Shown piece by piece: positions 33,571-46,292 of a stretch of DNA of 64,000 nt (positions are counted from its first letter, which is position 1; every line of letters starts with the position of its first letter). A program made the translations under genes and the position numbers. Origin of the DNA: Litoditis marina. Its lineage: Eukaryota; Nematoda; Chromadorea; Rhabditida; Rhabditidae. Location: positions 8,411,048 through 8,475,047 of the forward strand of contig OZ038433.1 in NCBI GenBank assembly GCA_964036275.1, written 5' to 3'. The notes below the pieces were generated by a model. The model ran no database searches, was not told the origin of the DNA, and saw nothing but the letters and a program-made list of their open reading frames with translations.

Positions 33571-33934
33571 TACGAATGTGGCTGTGAAACTCTCGGTGAC
33601 ACTCTGCATGGAAAATTTCATTCGGCCGCGTGATATAGAGCTTGTCTATGCTTCTGAGTGTAGTTCTAAAACGAGTCATTGCAACTAAATGATTTATTTT
33701 GGATTGATGTTAATCTTTCTCCTCCGTTTTTCTCAAACAAGGCTATGTTTCATTTCATCAAAGTTTTGGTTTGGTTTGTTTCAGGTAAATTCTGAAAATG
33801 CTGTAGTGGAAGCTCGCTGCAGTCTTTAACATTTGCAGACCCACAAAAAACCAATAAGTACGGTTATTTCGATGTTTACATGATGTAAAAAGCTAGAAAA
33901 CTATTCAGAATAACTGAAACAAAATAAAAAGATT

Positions 33935-34008
33935 TGCCGCCAGCAGGGGTCGAACCTGCGACCTTGGGCTTATTAGACCCACGCTCTAACCAACTGAGCT
34001 ATGGCGGC
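33935..34008 (-). tRNA. tRNA-Ile(AAU)
   Basis: Same sequence as 645-718; T5 terminator; 28-35 kb type leader. Confidence 0.94.
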
Positions 34009-34887
34009 TACGAATGTGGCTGTGAAACTCTCGGTGACACTCTGCATGGGAATTTCATTCGGCCGCGTGATATAGAGCTTGTCTATGCTTCTGAGTGTAT
34101 TTCTAAAACGAGTCGTTGCAACTAAATGATTTATTTTGGATTGCTGTTAATCTTTCTTCTTCGTTTTTCTCAAACAAAGCTACTCATCAAAGTTTTGGTT
34201 TGGTTTGTTTCAAGTAAGTTCTGAAAATGGCGTAGTGACAGCTCGCTGCAGTTTGTATTTGCAGACCCACGAAAAATCAATAAATATGGTGATTTAGAAA
34301 AAGCTAGAAAACTATTCAGAATAACTAAAACAAAATAAAAAGATTTGTATTTTTAAAACTAGTCTTTACAAATCAATGGTTTATTTTGGATTGATGTTAA
34401 TCTTTCTTCTTCGTTTTTCTCAAACAAAGCTACTCATCAAAGTTTTGGTTTGGTTTGTTTCAAGTAAGTTCTGAAAATGGCGTAGTGACAGCTCGCTGCA
34501 GTTTGTATTTGCAGACCCACGAAAAACCAATAAGTACGGTGATTTAGATGTTTATATGATGTAAAAAGCTAGAAAACTACTGAGAAACATTAAAGTTACA
34601 TTGAAAGATTTGTATTTTTGAAACAAGTCAAGACAAATCAATAATTAATTTTGGATTGATGTGAATCTTTCTCTTTCGTTTTCTTTCAAACGAAGCTATG
34701 TTATATTTCCTGGAAGTCTTGGTTTGGTTTGTTGCAAACAAGTTCTGAAAATGGTGTAGCGACAGCTCGCGGCAGTCTATAACATTTTCAGACCCACGAA
34801 AAACCGAGAAGTACGGTGGCTTAGATGTTTACATGATGTAAAAAGCTAGAAAACTATTCAGAATAACTAAAACAAAACAAAAATATT

Positions 34888-34961
34888 TGCCGCCAGCAGG
34901 GGTCGAACCTGCGACCTTGGGCTTATTAGACCCACGCTCTAACCAACTGAGCTATGGCGGC
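34888..34961 (-). tRNA. tRNA-Ile(AAU)
   Basis: Same sequence as 645-718; trailer AAATATTTTTG, T5 terminator; 28-35 kb type leader. Confidence 0.94.
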
Positions 34962-35324
34962 TACGAATGTGGCTGTGAAACTCTCGGTGACACTCTGCAT
35001 GGGAATTTCATTCGGCCGCGTGATATAGAGCTTGTCTATGCTTCTGAGTGTATTTCTAAAACGAGTCGTTGCAACTAAATGATTTATTTTGGATTGATGT
35101 TAATCTTTCTCCTCCGTTTTTCTCAAACAAGGCTATGTTTCATTTCATCAAAGTTTTGGTTTGGTTTGTTTCCGGTAAATTCTGAAAATGGTGTAGTGGA
35201 AGCTCGCTGCAGTCTTTAACATTTGCAGACCCACGAAAAACCAATAAGTACGGTTATTTAGATGTTTACATGATGTAAAAAGCTAGAAAACTATTCAGAA
35301 TAACTAAAACAAAATAAAAAGATT

Positions 35325-35398
35325 TGCCGCCAGCAGGGGTCGAACCTGCGACCTTGGGCTTATTAGACCCACGCTCTAACCAACTGAGCTATGGCGGC
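35325..35398 (-). tRNA. tRNA-Ile(AAU)
   Basis: Same sequence as 645-718; T5 terminator; last gene with the 28-35 kb type leader. Confidence 0.94.
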
Positions 35399-36276
35399 TA
35401 CGAATGTGGCTGTGAAACTCTCGGTGACACTCTGCATGGGAATTTCATTCGGCCGCGTGATATAGAGCTTGTCTATGCTTCTGAGTGTATTTCTAAAACG
35501 AGTCGTTGCAACTAAATGATTTATTTTGGATTGATGGTAATCTTTCTTCTTCGTTTTTCTCAAACAAAGCTACTCATCAAAGTTTTGGTTTGGTTTGTTT
35601 CAAGTAAGTTCTGAAAATGGCGTAGTGACAGCTCGCTGCAGTTTGTATTTGCAGACCCACGAAAAATCAATAAATATGGTGATTTAGAAAAAGCTAGAAA
35701 ACTATTCAGAATAACTAAAACAAAATAAAAAGATTTGTATTTTTAAAACTAGTCTTTACAAATCAATGGTTTATTTTGGATTGATGTTAATCTTTCTTCT
35801 TCGTTTTTCTCAAACAAAGCTACTCATCAAAGTTTTGGTTTGGTTTGTTTCAAGTAAGTTCTGAAAATGGCGTAGTGACAGCTCGCTGCAGTTTGTATTT
35901 GCAGACCCACGAAAAACCAATAAGTACGGTGATTTAGATGTTTATATGATGTAAAAAGCTAGAAAACTACTGAGAAACATTAAAATTACATTGAAAGATT
36001 TGTATTTTTGAAACAAGTCAAGACAAATCAATAATTTATTTTGGATTTATGTTAATCTTTCTCTTTCGTTTTCTTTCAAACGAAGCTATGTTATATTTCC
36101 TGGAACTCTTGGTTTGGTTTGTTGGAACAAGTTCTGAAAATGGTGTAGCGACAGCTCGCTGCAGTCTATAACATTTTCGGACCCACGAAAAACCGAGAAG
36201 TACGGTGATTTAGATGTTTACAAGATGTAAAAAGCTAGAAAACTATTCAGAATAAGTAAAACAAAGCAAAAAGATT

Positions 36277-36350
36277 TGCCGCCAGCAGGGGTCGAACCTG
36301 CGACCTTGGGCTTATTAGACCCACGCTCTAACCAACTGAGCTATGGCGGC
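36277..36350 (-). tRNA. tRNA-Ile(AAU)
   Basis: Same sequence as 645-718; T5 terminator; returns to the full leader (ACCCTATGC, GGCCGCGTGGTATAG). Confidence 0.94.
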
Positions 36351-37228
36351 TACGAATGTGGCTGTGAAACTCTCGGTGACCCTATGCATGGGAATTTCAT
36401 CGGGCCGCGTGGTATAGAGCTTGTCTATGCTTCTGAGTGTATTTCTAAAACGAGTCGTTGCAACTAAATGATTTATTTTGGATTGATGGTAATCTTTCTT
36501 CTTCGTTTTTCTCAAACAAAGCTACTCATCAAAGTTTTGGTTTGGTTTGTTTCAAGTAAGTTCTGAAAATGGCGTAGTGACAGCTCGCTGCAGTTTGTAT
36601 TTGCAGACCCACGAAAAATCAATAAATATGGTGATTTAGAAAAAGCTAGAAAACTATTCAGAATAACTAAAACAAAATAAAAAGATTTGTATTTTTAAAA
36701 CTAGTCTTTACAAATCAATGGTTTATTTTGGATTGATGTTAATCTTTCTTCTTCGTTTTTCTCAAACAAAGCTACTCATCAAAGTTTTGGTTTGGTTTGT
36801 TTCAAGTAAGTTCTGAAAATGGCGTAGTGACAGCTCGCTGCAGTTTGTATTTGCAGACCCACGAAAAACCAATAAGTACGGTGATTTAGATGTTTATATG
36901 ATGTAAAAAGCTAGAAAACTACTGAGAAACATTAAAATTACATTGAAAGATTTGTATTTTTGAAACAAGTCAAGACAAATCAATAATTTATTTTGGATTT
37001 ATGTTAATCTTTCTCTTTCGTTTTCTTTCAAACGAAGCTATGTTATATTTCCTGGAACTCTTGGTTTGGTTTGTTGGAACAAGTTCTGAAAATGGTGTAG
37101 CGACAGCTCGCTGCAGTCTATAACATTTTCGGACCCACGAAAAACCGAGAAGTACGGTGATTTAGATGTTTACAAGATGTAAAAAGCTAGAAAACTATTC
37201 AGAATAAGTAAAACAAAGCAAAAAGATT

Positions 37229-37302
37229 TGCCGCCAGCAGGGGTCGAACCTGCGACCTTGGGCTTATTAGACCCACGCTCTAACCAACTGAGCTATGGCG
37301 GC
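37229..37302 (-). tRNA. tRNA-Ile(AAU)
   Basis: Same sequence as 645-718; T5 terminator; full leader. Confidence 0.94.
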
Positions 37303-38181
37303 TACGAATGTGGCTGTGAAACTCTCGGTGACCCTATGCATGGGAATTTCATCGGGCCGCGTGGTATAGAGCTTGTCTATGCTTCTGAGTGTATTTCTTA
37401 AACGAGTCGTTGCAATTCAATGATTCAGTTTGGATTGATGGTAATCTTTCTTCTTCGTTTTTCTCAAACAAAGCTACTCATCAAAGTTTTGGTTTGGTTT
37501 GTTTCAAGTAAGTTCTGAAAATGGCGTAGTGACAGCTCGCTGCAGTTTGTATTTGCAGACCCACGAAAAATCAATAAATATGGTGATTTAGAAAAAGCTA
37601 GAAAACTATTCAGAATAACTAAAACAAAATAAAAAGATTTGTATTTTTAAAACTAGTCTTTACAAATCAATGGTTTATTTTGGATTGATGTTAATCTTTC
37701 TTCTTCGTTTTTCTCAAACAAAGCTACTCATCAAAGTTTTGGTTTGGTTTGTTTCAAGTAAGTTCTGAAAATGGCGTAGTGACAGCTCGCTGCAGTTTGT
37801 ATTTGCAGACCCACGAAAAACCAATAAGTACGGTGATTTAGATGTTTATATGATGTAAAAAGCTAGAAAACTACTGAGAAACATTAAAGTTACATTGAAA
37901 GATTTGTATTTTTGAAACAAGTCAAGACAAATCAATAATTAATTTTGGATTGATGTGAATCTTTCTCTTTCGTTTTCTTTCAAACGAAGCTATGTTATAT
38001 TTCCTGGAAGTCTTGGTTTGGTTTGTTGCAAACAAGTTCTGAAAATGGTGTAGCGACAGCTCGCGGCAGTCTATAACATTTTCAGACCCACGAAAAACCG
38101 AGAAGTACGGTGGCTTAGATGTTTACATGATGTAAAAAGCTAGAAAACTATTCAGAATAACTAAAACAAAACAAAAATATT

Positions 38182-38255
38182 TGCCGCCAGCAGGGGTCGA
38201 ACCTGCGACCTTGGGCTTATTAGACCCACGCTCTAACCAACTGAGCTATGGCGGC
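38182..38255 (-). tRNA. tRNA-Ile(AAU)
   Basis: Same sequence as 645-718; trailer AAATATTTTTG, T5 terminator; full leader with CATGAGAATTTC. Confidence 0.94.
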
Positions 38256-39133
38256 TACGAATGTGGTTGTGAAACTCTCGGTGACCCTATGCATGAGAAT
38301 TTCATCGGGCCGCGTGGTATAGAGCTTGTCTATGCTTCTGAGTGTATTTCTGAAACGAGTCGTTGCAATTCAATGATTTATTTTGGATTGATGTTAATCT
38401 TTCTTCTTCGTTTTTCTCAAACAAAGCTACTCATCAAAGTTTTGGTTTGGTTTGTTTCAAGTAAGTTCTGAAAATGGCGTAGTGACAGCTCGCTGCAGTT
38501 TGTATTTGCAGACCCACGAAAAATCAATAAATATGGTGATTTAGAAAAAGCTAGAAAACTATTCAGAATAACTAAAACAAAATAAAAAGATTTGTATTTT
38601 TAAAACTAGTCTTTACAAATCAATGGTTTATTTTGGATTGATGTTAATCTTTCTTCTTCGTTTTTCTCAAACAAAGCTACTCATCAAAGTTTTGGTTTGG
38701 TTTGTTTCAAGTAAGTTCTGAAAATGGCGTAGTGACAGCTCGCTGCAGTTTGTATTTGCAGACCCACGAAAAACCAATAAGTACGGTGATTTAGATGTTT
38801 ATATGATGTAAAAAGCTAGAAAACTACTGAGAAACATTAAAATTACATTGAAAGATTTGTATTTTTGAAACAAGTCAAGACAAATCAATAATTTATTTTG
38901 GATTTATGTTAATCTTTCTCTTTCGTTTTCTTTCAAACGAAGCTATGTTATATTTCCTGGAACTCTTGGTTTGGTTTGTTGGAACAAGTTCTGAAAATGG
39001 TGTAGCGACAGCTCGCTGCAGTCTATAACATTTTCGGACCCACGAAAAACCGAGAAGTACGGTGATTTAGATGTTTACAAGATGTAAAAAGCTAGAAAAC
39101 TATTCAGAATAAGTAAAACAAAGCAAAAAGATT

Positions 39134-39207
39134 TGCCGCCAGCAGGGGTCGAACCTGCGACCTTGGGCTTATTAGACCCACGCTCTAACCAACTGAGCTA
39201 TGGCGGC
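39134..39207 (-). tRNA. tRNA-Ile(AAU) with truncated LINE directly upstream
   Basis: Same sequence as 645-718; T5 terminator. Only 30 bp of the normal leader remain (to 39237) before the microsatellite tail of the second LINE copy, the same arrangement as at 22404. Confidence 0.93.
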
Positions 39208-39574
39208 TACGAATGTGGCTGTGAAACTCTCGGTGACAATAATAATAATAATAATAATTTATTCATCAACTCGTTATTTGACAGACAATTTCAATGGCAA
39301 ATTATTATCACGTGTGTTGATTTTAAAAGAAAAACATGTACAGAACAAAATTATACAAACCAAAACTATCCATGATACAGCAGTGGGGGGTTGGCGGGCT
39401 TCTCAATGGGCAAGGCAGCTGGAGGACTGGACAGGCACTGGACTGGCGACATCGGGCGACAGACGACAGACGAGAGAGAGAGAAGTGAAATTGGCATCTG
39501 ACTTCAAACAGCAGCATTTCGTGAACTCAAAAAGGAAACTATGCGCAAAGAAGATTCGCGCAATAAAAACTGGA

Positions 39575-40036
39575 CTATGCCAAAAACTGCATTGCTTTTC
39601 GTCGAAAAGAGGCAGAGTTTATGCTGAGGAATGACTTCGCTGGCAACTGGTTCCAGATGTGAATATATCGCAGAATGAAAGACTGTTTCAAATATTCGTG
39701 ATTTGTGCGTGGAATTAAGACAAAGAATGAGTGATTTCGAGACTGGTTGGTACGGTGAGATCGGGTGAAGAATTGGGCAAAATCTAAATCAACTTCACTA
39801 ATTGCCATTTTATACATGTATGCGAGACCAGCGGATGTCCTTCTTTGCTGCAACGTGGTTGTCTCCAGTGCTGTCAACCGCTCTTCGTATGATATTTCTG
39901 TCAACCCAACTCTGTTGAATATTCTCTTTGTGAAAGTTCTCTGCACCGATTCTAATTCTTTGATTGAAGTTAGAAGAATGGGATCCCATTCTTCACACGA
40001 ATATTCTATAATTGGTCTCACATATGTACAAAACAT
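39575..40036 (-). pseudogene. LINE copy 2: RT C-terminal region
   Basis: A 153-codon frame with TYVRPIIEYSCEEWDP, NRVGLTEISYEERL and the C-terminal motif WNQLPAKSFLSINSASFRRK, homologous to the C-terminus at 23535-24476. It is out of frame with the upstream RT piece. Confidence 0.82.
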
Positions 40037-40442
40037 ATTTGCTCCAACTTTTTGCCATCAAAGTAAAAATCATAGGCAGGGTGACGATTTCCAAAGCACA
40101 TAATTTTGGTTTTATCAATATTTATATCCATTTCCCAGGTTTTGGACCAATTTGAGATTGCATCAATGCCATCTTGGAGTGATTTCGGTGAATCAATGGA
40201 GTAAATTTTGCTGTCATCTGCGTACATTTGGCAATGTACTCCAGGAGGCAGATTATCAGTGATGTCATTGATGTACAAAATGAATAGAATTGGACCAAGA
40301 ACTGTCCCTTGTGCAACACCAGACAAGCAAGAGAAACAATTGGACAGTTTTCCGTTGACCACAGCAGATTGAGTGCGATTGCAAATGAGGTTTCCCAGAA
40401 ACTTGAGAAGGCAGCCGGAGATGCCATAAGATTGTAGTTTGC
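40018..40442 (-). pseudogene. LINE copy 2: RT palm with YADD, truncated
   Basis: Contains GVAQGTVLGPILFILYINDI and QMYADDSKIYS. Upstream of the truncation the open frame runs into satellite, so no true start exists. Compared with the first LINE, about 55 codons between the KLEQ region and CTYVRP are missing, which also shifts the frame. Confidence 0.82.
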
Positions 40443-41043
40443 ACCCTATGCATGGGAATTTCATCGGGCCGCGTGGTATAGAGCTTGTCTATGCTTCTGA
40501 GTGTATTTCTAAAACGAGTCGTTGCAATTCAATGATTTATTTTGGATTGATGGTAATCTTTCTTCTTCGTTTTTCTCAAACAAAGCTACTCATCAAAGTT
40601 TTGGTTTGGTTTGTTTCAAGTAAGTTCTGAAAATGGCGTAGTGACAGCTCGCTGCAGTTTGTATTTGCAGACCCACGAAAAACCGAGAAGTACGGTGATT
40701 GAGATGTTTACATAATGTGAAAAGCTAGAAAACTACTGAGAAACATTAAAATCATATTGAAAGATTTGTATTTTTGAAACAAGTCAAGACAAATCAATGA
40801 TTTATTTTGGATTTATGTTAATCTTTCTCTTTCGTTTTCTTTCAAACGAAGCTATGTTATATTTCCTGGAAGTCTTGGTTTGGTTTGTTGCAAACAAGTT
40901 CTGAAAATGGTGTAGCGACAGCTCGCTGCAGTCTATAACATTTTCAGACCCACGAAAAACCGAGAAGTACGGTGATTTAGATGTTTACATGATGTAAAAA
41001 GCTAGAAAACTATTCAGAATAACTGAAACAAAACAAAAAGATT

Positions 41044-41117
41044 TGCAGCCAGCAGGGGTCGAACCTACGACCTTGGGCTTATTAGACCCACGCTATAACC
41101 AACTGAGCTATGGCGGC
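41044..41117 (-). pseudogene. Degenerate tRNA-Ile(AAU)
   Basis: Three substitutions relative to the other copies: 3' acceptor G71 to U, breaking the 2-71 pair; a T-stem C to U giving a G-U wobble; and a D-stem G to U that unpairs the stem base. The anticodon, B-box core and T5 terminator remain. Probably a pseudogene. Confidence 0.85.
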
Positions 41118-42299
41118 TACGAATGTGGCTGTGAAACTCTCGGTGACCCTATGCATGGGAATTTCATCGGGCCGCGTGCTATAGAGCTTGTCTATGCTTC
41201 TGAGTGTATTTCTAAAACGAGTCGTTGCAATTCAATGATTTAATTTGGATTGATGTTAATCTTTCTCTGTCGTTTTTCTCAAATAAAGCTACTCATCAAA
41301 GTTTTGGTTTGGTTTGTTTCAAGTAAGTTCTGAAAATGGCGTAGTGACAGCTCGCTGCAGTTTGTATTTGCAGACCCACGAAAAACCAATAAGTACGGTG
41401 ATTTAGATGTTTATATGATGTAAAAAGCTAGAAAACTACTGAGAAACATTAAAATTACATTGAAAGATTTGTATTTTTGAAACAAGTCAAGACAAATCAA
41501 TAATTTATTTTGGATTCATGTTAATCTTTCTCTTTCGTTTTCTTTCAAACGAAGCTATGTTATATTTCCTGGAAGTCTTGGTTTGGTTTGTTGCAAACAA
41601 GTTCTGAAAATGGTGTAGCGACAGCTCGCTGCAGTCTATAACATTTTCAGACCCACGAAAAACCGAGAAGTACGGTGATTTAGATGTTTACATGATGTGA
41701 AAAGCTAGAAAACTACTGAGAAACATTAAAATCATATTGAAAGATTTGTATTTTTGAAACAAGTCAAGACAAATCAATAATTTATTTTGGATTTATGTTA
41801 ATCTTTCTCTTTCGTTTTCATTCAAACGAAGCTATGTTATATTTCCTGGAAGTCTTGGTTTGGTTTGTTGCAAACAAGTTCTGAAACAGGTGTAGCGACA
41901 GCTCGCTGCAGTCTATAACATTTTCAGACCCACGAAAAACCGAGAAGTACGGTGATTTAGATATTTACATGATGTGAAAAGCTAGAAAACTACTGAGAAA
42001 CATTAAAATCATATTGAAAGATTAGTATTTTTGAAACAAGTCAAGACAAATCAATAATTTATTTTGGATTTATGTTAATCTTTCTCTTTCGTTTTCTTTC
42101 AAACGAAGTTATGTTATATTTCCTGGAAGTCTTGGTTTGGTTTGTTGCAAACAAGTTCTGAAAATGGTGTAGCGACAGCTCGCTGCAGTCTATAACATTT
42201 TCAGACCCACGAAAACCGAGAAGTACGGTGATTTAGATGTTTACATGATGTGAAAAGCTAGAAAACTATTCAGAATAACTAAAACAAAACAAAAAGATT

Positions 42300-42373
42300 T
42301 GCCGCCAGCAGGGGTCGAACCTGCGACCTTGGGCTTATTAGACCCACGCTCTAACCAACTGAGCTATGGCGGC
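42300..42373 (-). tRNA. tRNA-Ile(AAU)
   Basis: Same sequence as 645-718; T5 terminator; leader with a 13 bp deletion (CATCGGGCAGCTTGTC). Confidence 0.94.
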
Positions 42374-42990
42374 TACGAATGTGGCTGTGATACTCTCGGT
42401 GACCCTATGCATGGGAATTTCATCGGGCAGCTTGTCTATGCTTCTGAGTGTATTTCTAAAACGAGTCGTTGCAATTCAATGATTTATTTTGGATTGATGT
42501 TAATCTTTCTTCTTCGTTTTTCTCAAACAAAGCTACTCATCAAAGTTTTGGTTTGGTTTGTTTCAAATAAGTTCTGAAAATGGCGTAGTGACAGCTCGCT
42601 GCAGTTTGTATTTGCAGACCCACGAATAACCAATAAGTATGGTGATTTAGATGTTTATATGATGTAAAAAGCTAGAAAAATACTGAGAAACATTAAAACT
42701 ACATTGAAAGATTTGTATTTTTGAAACAAGTCAAGACAAATCAATAATTTATTTTGGATTTATGGTAATCTTTCTCTTTCGTTTTCTTTCAAACGAAGCT
42801 ATGTTATATTTCCTGGAAGTCTTGGTTTGGTTTGTTGCAAACAAGTTCTGAAAATGGTGTAGCGACAGCTCGCTGCAGTCTATAACATTTTCAGACCCAC
42901 GAAAAACCGAGAAGTACGGTGATTTAGATGTTTACATGATGTAAAAAGCTAGAAAACTATTCAGAATAACTAAAACAAAACTAAAAGATT

Positions 42991-43064
42991 TGCCGCCAGC
43001 AGGGGTCGAACCTGCGACCTTGGGCTTATTAGACCCACGCTCTAACCAACTGAGCTATGGCGGC
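42991..43064 (-). tRNA. tRNA-Ile(AAU)
   Basis: Same sequence as 645-718; T4 terminator; leader with CCGCGTGCTATAGAG. Confidence 0.94.
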
Positions 43065-43943
43065 TACGAATGTGGCTGTGAAACTCTCGGTGACCCTATG
43101 CATGGGAATTTCATCGGGCCGCGTGCTATAGAGCTTGTCTATGCTTCTGAGTGTATTTCTAAAACGAGTCGTTGCAATTCAATGGTTTATTTTGGATTGA
43201 TGTTAATCTTTCTTCTTCGTTTTTCTCAAACAAAGCTACTCATCAAAGTTTTGGTTTGGTTTGTTTCAAGTAAGTTCTGAAAATGGCGTAGTGACAGCTC
43301 GCTGCAGTTTGTATTTGCAGACCCACGAAAAACCAATAAGTATGGTGATTCAGAAAAAGCTAGAAAACTATTCAGAATAACTAGAACAAAATAAAAAGAT
43401 TTGTATTTTTAAAACTAGTCTTTACAAATCAATGATTTAATTTGGATTGATGTTAATCTTTCTCTGTCGTTTTCTATCAAACAAAGCTGCTCATCAAAGT
43501 TTTGGTTTGGTTTGTTTCAAGTAAGTTCTGAAAATGGCGTAGTGACAGCTCGCTGCAGTTTGTATTTGCAGACCCACGAAAAACCAATAAGTACGGTGAT
43601 TTAGATGTTTATATGATGTAAAAAGCTAGAAAACTACTGAGAAACATTAAAATTACATTGAAAGATTTGTATTTTTGAAACAAGTCAAGACAAATCAATA
43701 ATTTATTTTGGATTGATGTTAATCTTTCTCTTTCGTTTTCTTTCAAACGAAGCTATGTTATATTTCCTGGAAGTCTTGGTTTGGTTTGTTGCAAACAAGT
43801 TCTGAAAATGGTGTAGCGACAGCTCGCTGCAGTCTATAACATTTTCAGACCCACGAAAACCGAGAAGTACGGTGATTTAGATGTTTACATGATGTGAAAA
43901 GCTAGAAAACTATTCAGAATAACTAAAACAAAACAAAAAGATT

Positions 43944-44017
43944 TGCCGCCAGCAGGGGTCGAACCTGCGACCTTGGGCTTATTAGACCCACGCTCTAACC
44001 AACTGAGCTATGGCGGC
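43944..44017 (-). tRNA. tRNA-Ile(AAU)
   Basis: Same sequence as 645-718; T5 terminator; the same 13 bp leader deletion as 42300-42373, of which it is the duplicate. Confidence 0.94.
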
Positions 44018-44634
44018 TACGAATGTGGCTGTGATACTCTCGGTGACCCTATGCATGGGAATTTCATCGGGCAGCTTGTCTATGCTTCTGAGTGTATTTC
44101 TAAAACGAGTCGTTGCAATTCAATGATTTATTTTGGATTGATGTTAATCTTTCTTCTTCGTTTTTCTCAAACAAAGCTACTCATCAAAGTTTTGGTTTGG
44201 TTTGTTTCAAATAAGTTCTGAAAATGGCGTAGTGACAGCTCGCTGCAGTTTGTATTTGCAGACCCACGAATAACCAATAAGTATGGTGATTTAGATGTTT
44301 ATATGATGTAAAAAGCTAGAAAAATACTGAGAAACATTAAAACTACATTGAAAGATTTGTATTTTTGAAACAAGTCAAGACAAATCAATAATTTATTTTG
44401 GATTTATGGTAATCTTTCTCTTTCGTTTTCTTTCAAACGAAGCTATGTTATATTTCCTGGAAGTCTTGGTTTGGTTTGTTGCAAACAAGTTCTGAAAATG
44501 GTGTAGCGACAGCTCGCTGCAGTCTATAACATTTTCAGACCCACGAAAAACCGAGAAGTACGGTGATTTAGATGTTTACATGATGTAAAAAGCTAGAAAA
44601 CTATTCAGAATAACTAAAACAAAACAAAAAGATT

Positions 44635-44708
44635 TGCCGCCAGCAGGGGTCGAACCTGCGACCTTGGGCTTATTAGACCCACGCTCTAACCAACTGAGCT
44701 ATGGCGGC
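44635..44708 (-). tRNA. tRNA-Ile(AAU)
   Basis: Same sequence as 645-718; T5 terminator; leader with CCGCGTGCTATAGAG. Duplicate of 42991-43064. Confidence 0.94.
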
Positions 44709-45588
44709 TACGAATGTGGCTGTGAAACTCTCGGTGACCCTATGCATGGGAATTTCATCGGGCCGCGTGCTATAGAGCTTGTCTATGCTTCTGAGTGTAT
44801 TTCTAAAACGAGTCGTTGCAATTCAATGATTTATTTTGGATTGATGTTAATCTTTCTTCTTCGTTTTTCTCAAACAAAGCTACTCATCAAAGTTTTGGTT
44901 TGGTTTGTTTCAAGTAAGTTCTGAAAATGGCGTAGTGACAGCTCGCTGCAGTTTGTATTTGCAGACCCACGAAAAACCAATAAGTATGGTGATTAAGAGA
45001 AAGCTAGAAAACTATTCAGAATAACTAAATCAAAATAAAAAGGTTTGTATTTTTAAAACTAGTCTTTACAAATCAATGATTTAATTTGGATTGAGGTTAA
45101 TCTTTCTCTGTCGTTTTCTATCAAACAAAGCTACTCATCAAAGTTTTGGTTTGGTTTGTTTCAAGTAAGTTCTGAAAATGGCGTAGTGACAGCTCGCTGC
45201 AGTTTGTATTTGCAGACCCACGAAAAACAAATAAGTACGGTGATTTAGATGTTTATATGATGTAAAAAGCTAGAAAACTACTGAGAAACATTAAAGTTAC
45301 ATTGAAAGATTTGTATTTTTGAAACAAGTCAAGACAAATCAATAATTTATTTTGGATTGATGTTAATCTTTCTCTTTCGTTTTCTTTGAAACGAAGCTAT
45401 GTTATATTTCCTGGAAGTCTTGGTTTGGTTCGTTGCAAACAAGTTCTGAAAATGGTGTAGCGACAGCTCGCTGCAGTCTATAACATTTTCAGACCCACGA
45501 AAAACCGAGAAGTACGGTGGCTTAGATGTTTACATGATGTAAAAAGCTAGAAAACTATTCAGAATAACTAAAACAAAACAAAAATATT

Positions 45589-45662
45589 TGCCGCCAGCAT
45601 GGGTCGAACCTGCGACCTTGGGCTTATTAGACCCACGCTCTAACCAACTGAGCTATGGCGGC
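45589..45662 (-). tRNA. tRNA-Ile(AAU) with T-stem mismatch
   Basis: One substitution (GCATGGG on the plus strand instead of GCAGGGG) converts the T-stem 3' strand to CATGC, creating a G-A mismatch beside the T loop, and alters the end of the B box. T5 terminator; full leader. It may be impaired. Confidence 0.87.
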
Positions 45663-46292
45663 TACGAATGTGGCTGTGAAACTCTCGGTGACCCTATGCA
45701 TGGGAATTTCATCGGGCCGCGTGGTATAGAGCTTGTCTATGCTTCTGAGTGTATTTCTAAAACGAGTCGTTGCAATTCAATGATTTATTTTGGATTGATG
45801 TTAATCTTTCTCTGTCGTTTTCTATCAAACAAAGCTACTCATCAAAGTTTTGGTTTGGTTTGTTTCAAGTAAGTTCTGAAAATGGCGTAGTGACAGCTCG
45901 CTGCAGTTTGTATTTGCAGACCCACGAAAAACCGAGAAGTACGGTGATTTAGATGTTTACATGATGTAAAAAGCTAGAAAACTACTGAGAAACATTAAAG
46001 TTACATTGAAAGATTTGTATTTTTGAAACAAGTCAAGACAAATCAATAATTAATTTTGGATTGATGTTAATCTTTCTCTTTCGTTTTCTTTCAAACGAAG
46101 CTAGGTTATATTTCCTGGAAGTCTTGGTTTGGTTTGTTGCAAACAAGTTCTGAAAATGGTGTAGCGACAGCTCGCTGCAGTCTATAACATTTTCAGACCC
46201 ACGAAAAACCGAGAAGTACGGTGGCTTAGATGTTTACATGATGTAAAAAGCTAGAAATCTATTCAGCATAACTAAAACAAAACAAAAATATT

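Larger units (their letters stand above)
28161..39237. repeat. Satellite/tRNA array segment 28.2-39.2 kb
   Basis: The most tRNA-dense part: seventeen tRNA genes in about 10.6 kb. Spacings are 676, 438, 438, 676, 438, 438, 952, 437, 438, 438, 953, 437, 952, 952, 953 and 952 bp. A 438 bp unit is one tRNA with its flanks plus one monomer. The block 28567-30118 is repeated almost exactly at 30119-31670 (1552 bp). Genes up to 35325 share a leader variant (ACACTCTGC, TTCGGCCGCGTGATATAG). Confidence 0.9.
39238..40442 (-). mobile_element. CR1/L2-like LINE, 5'-truncated copy of a second subfamily
   Basis: A minus-strand LINE 3' fragment: partial RT, a ~340 bp 3' UTR and an (ATT)n tail at 39238-39260. 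Protein identity to the 22.5-27.8 kb copy is clearly below that between satellite units, so this is a separate subfamily and an independent insertion. The 5' truncation falls just upstream of the motif LQGYGISG (here LQSYGISG). The satellite resumes at ACCCTATGC, leaving at most a 2 bp AC duplication. Confidence 0.88.
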
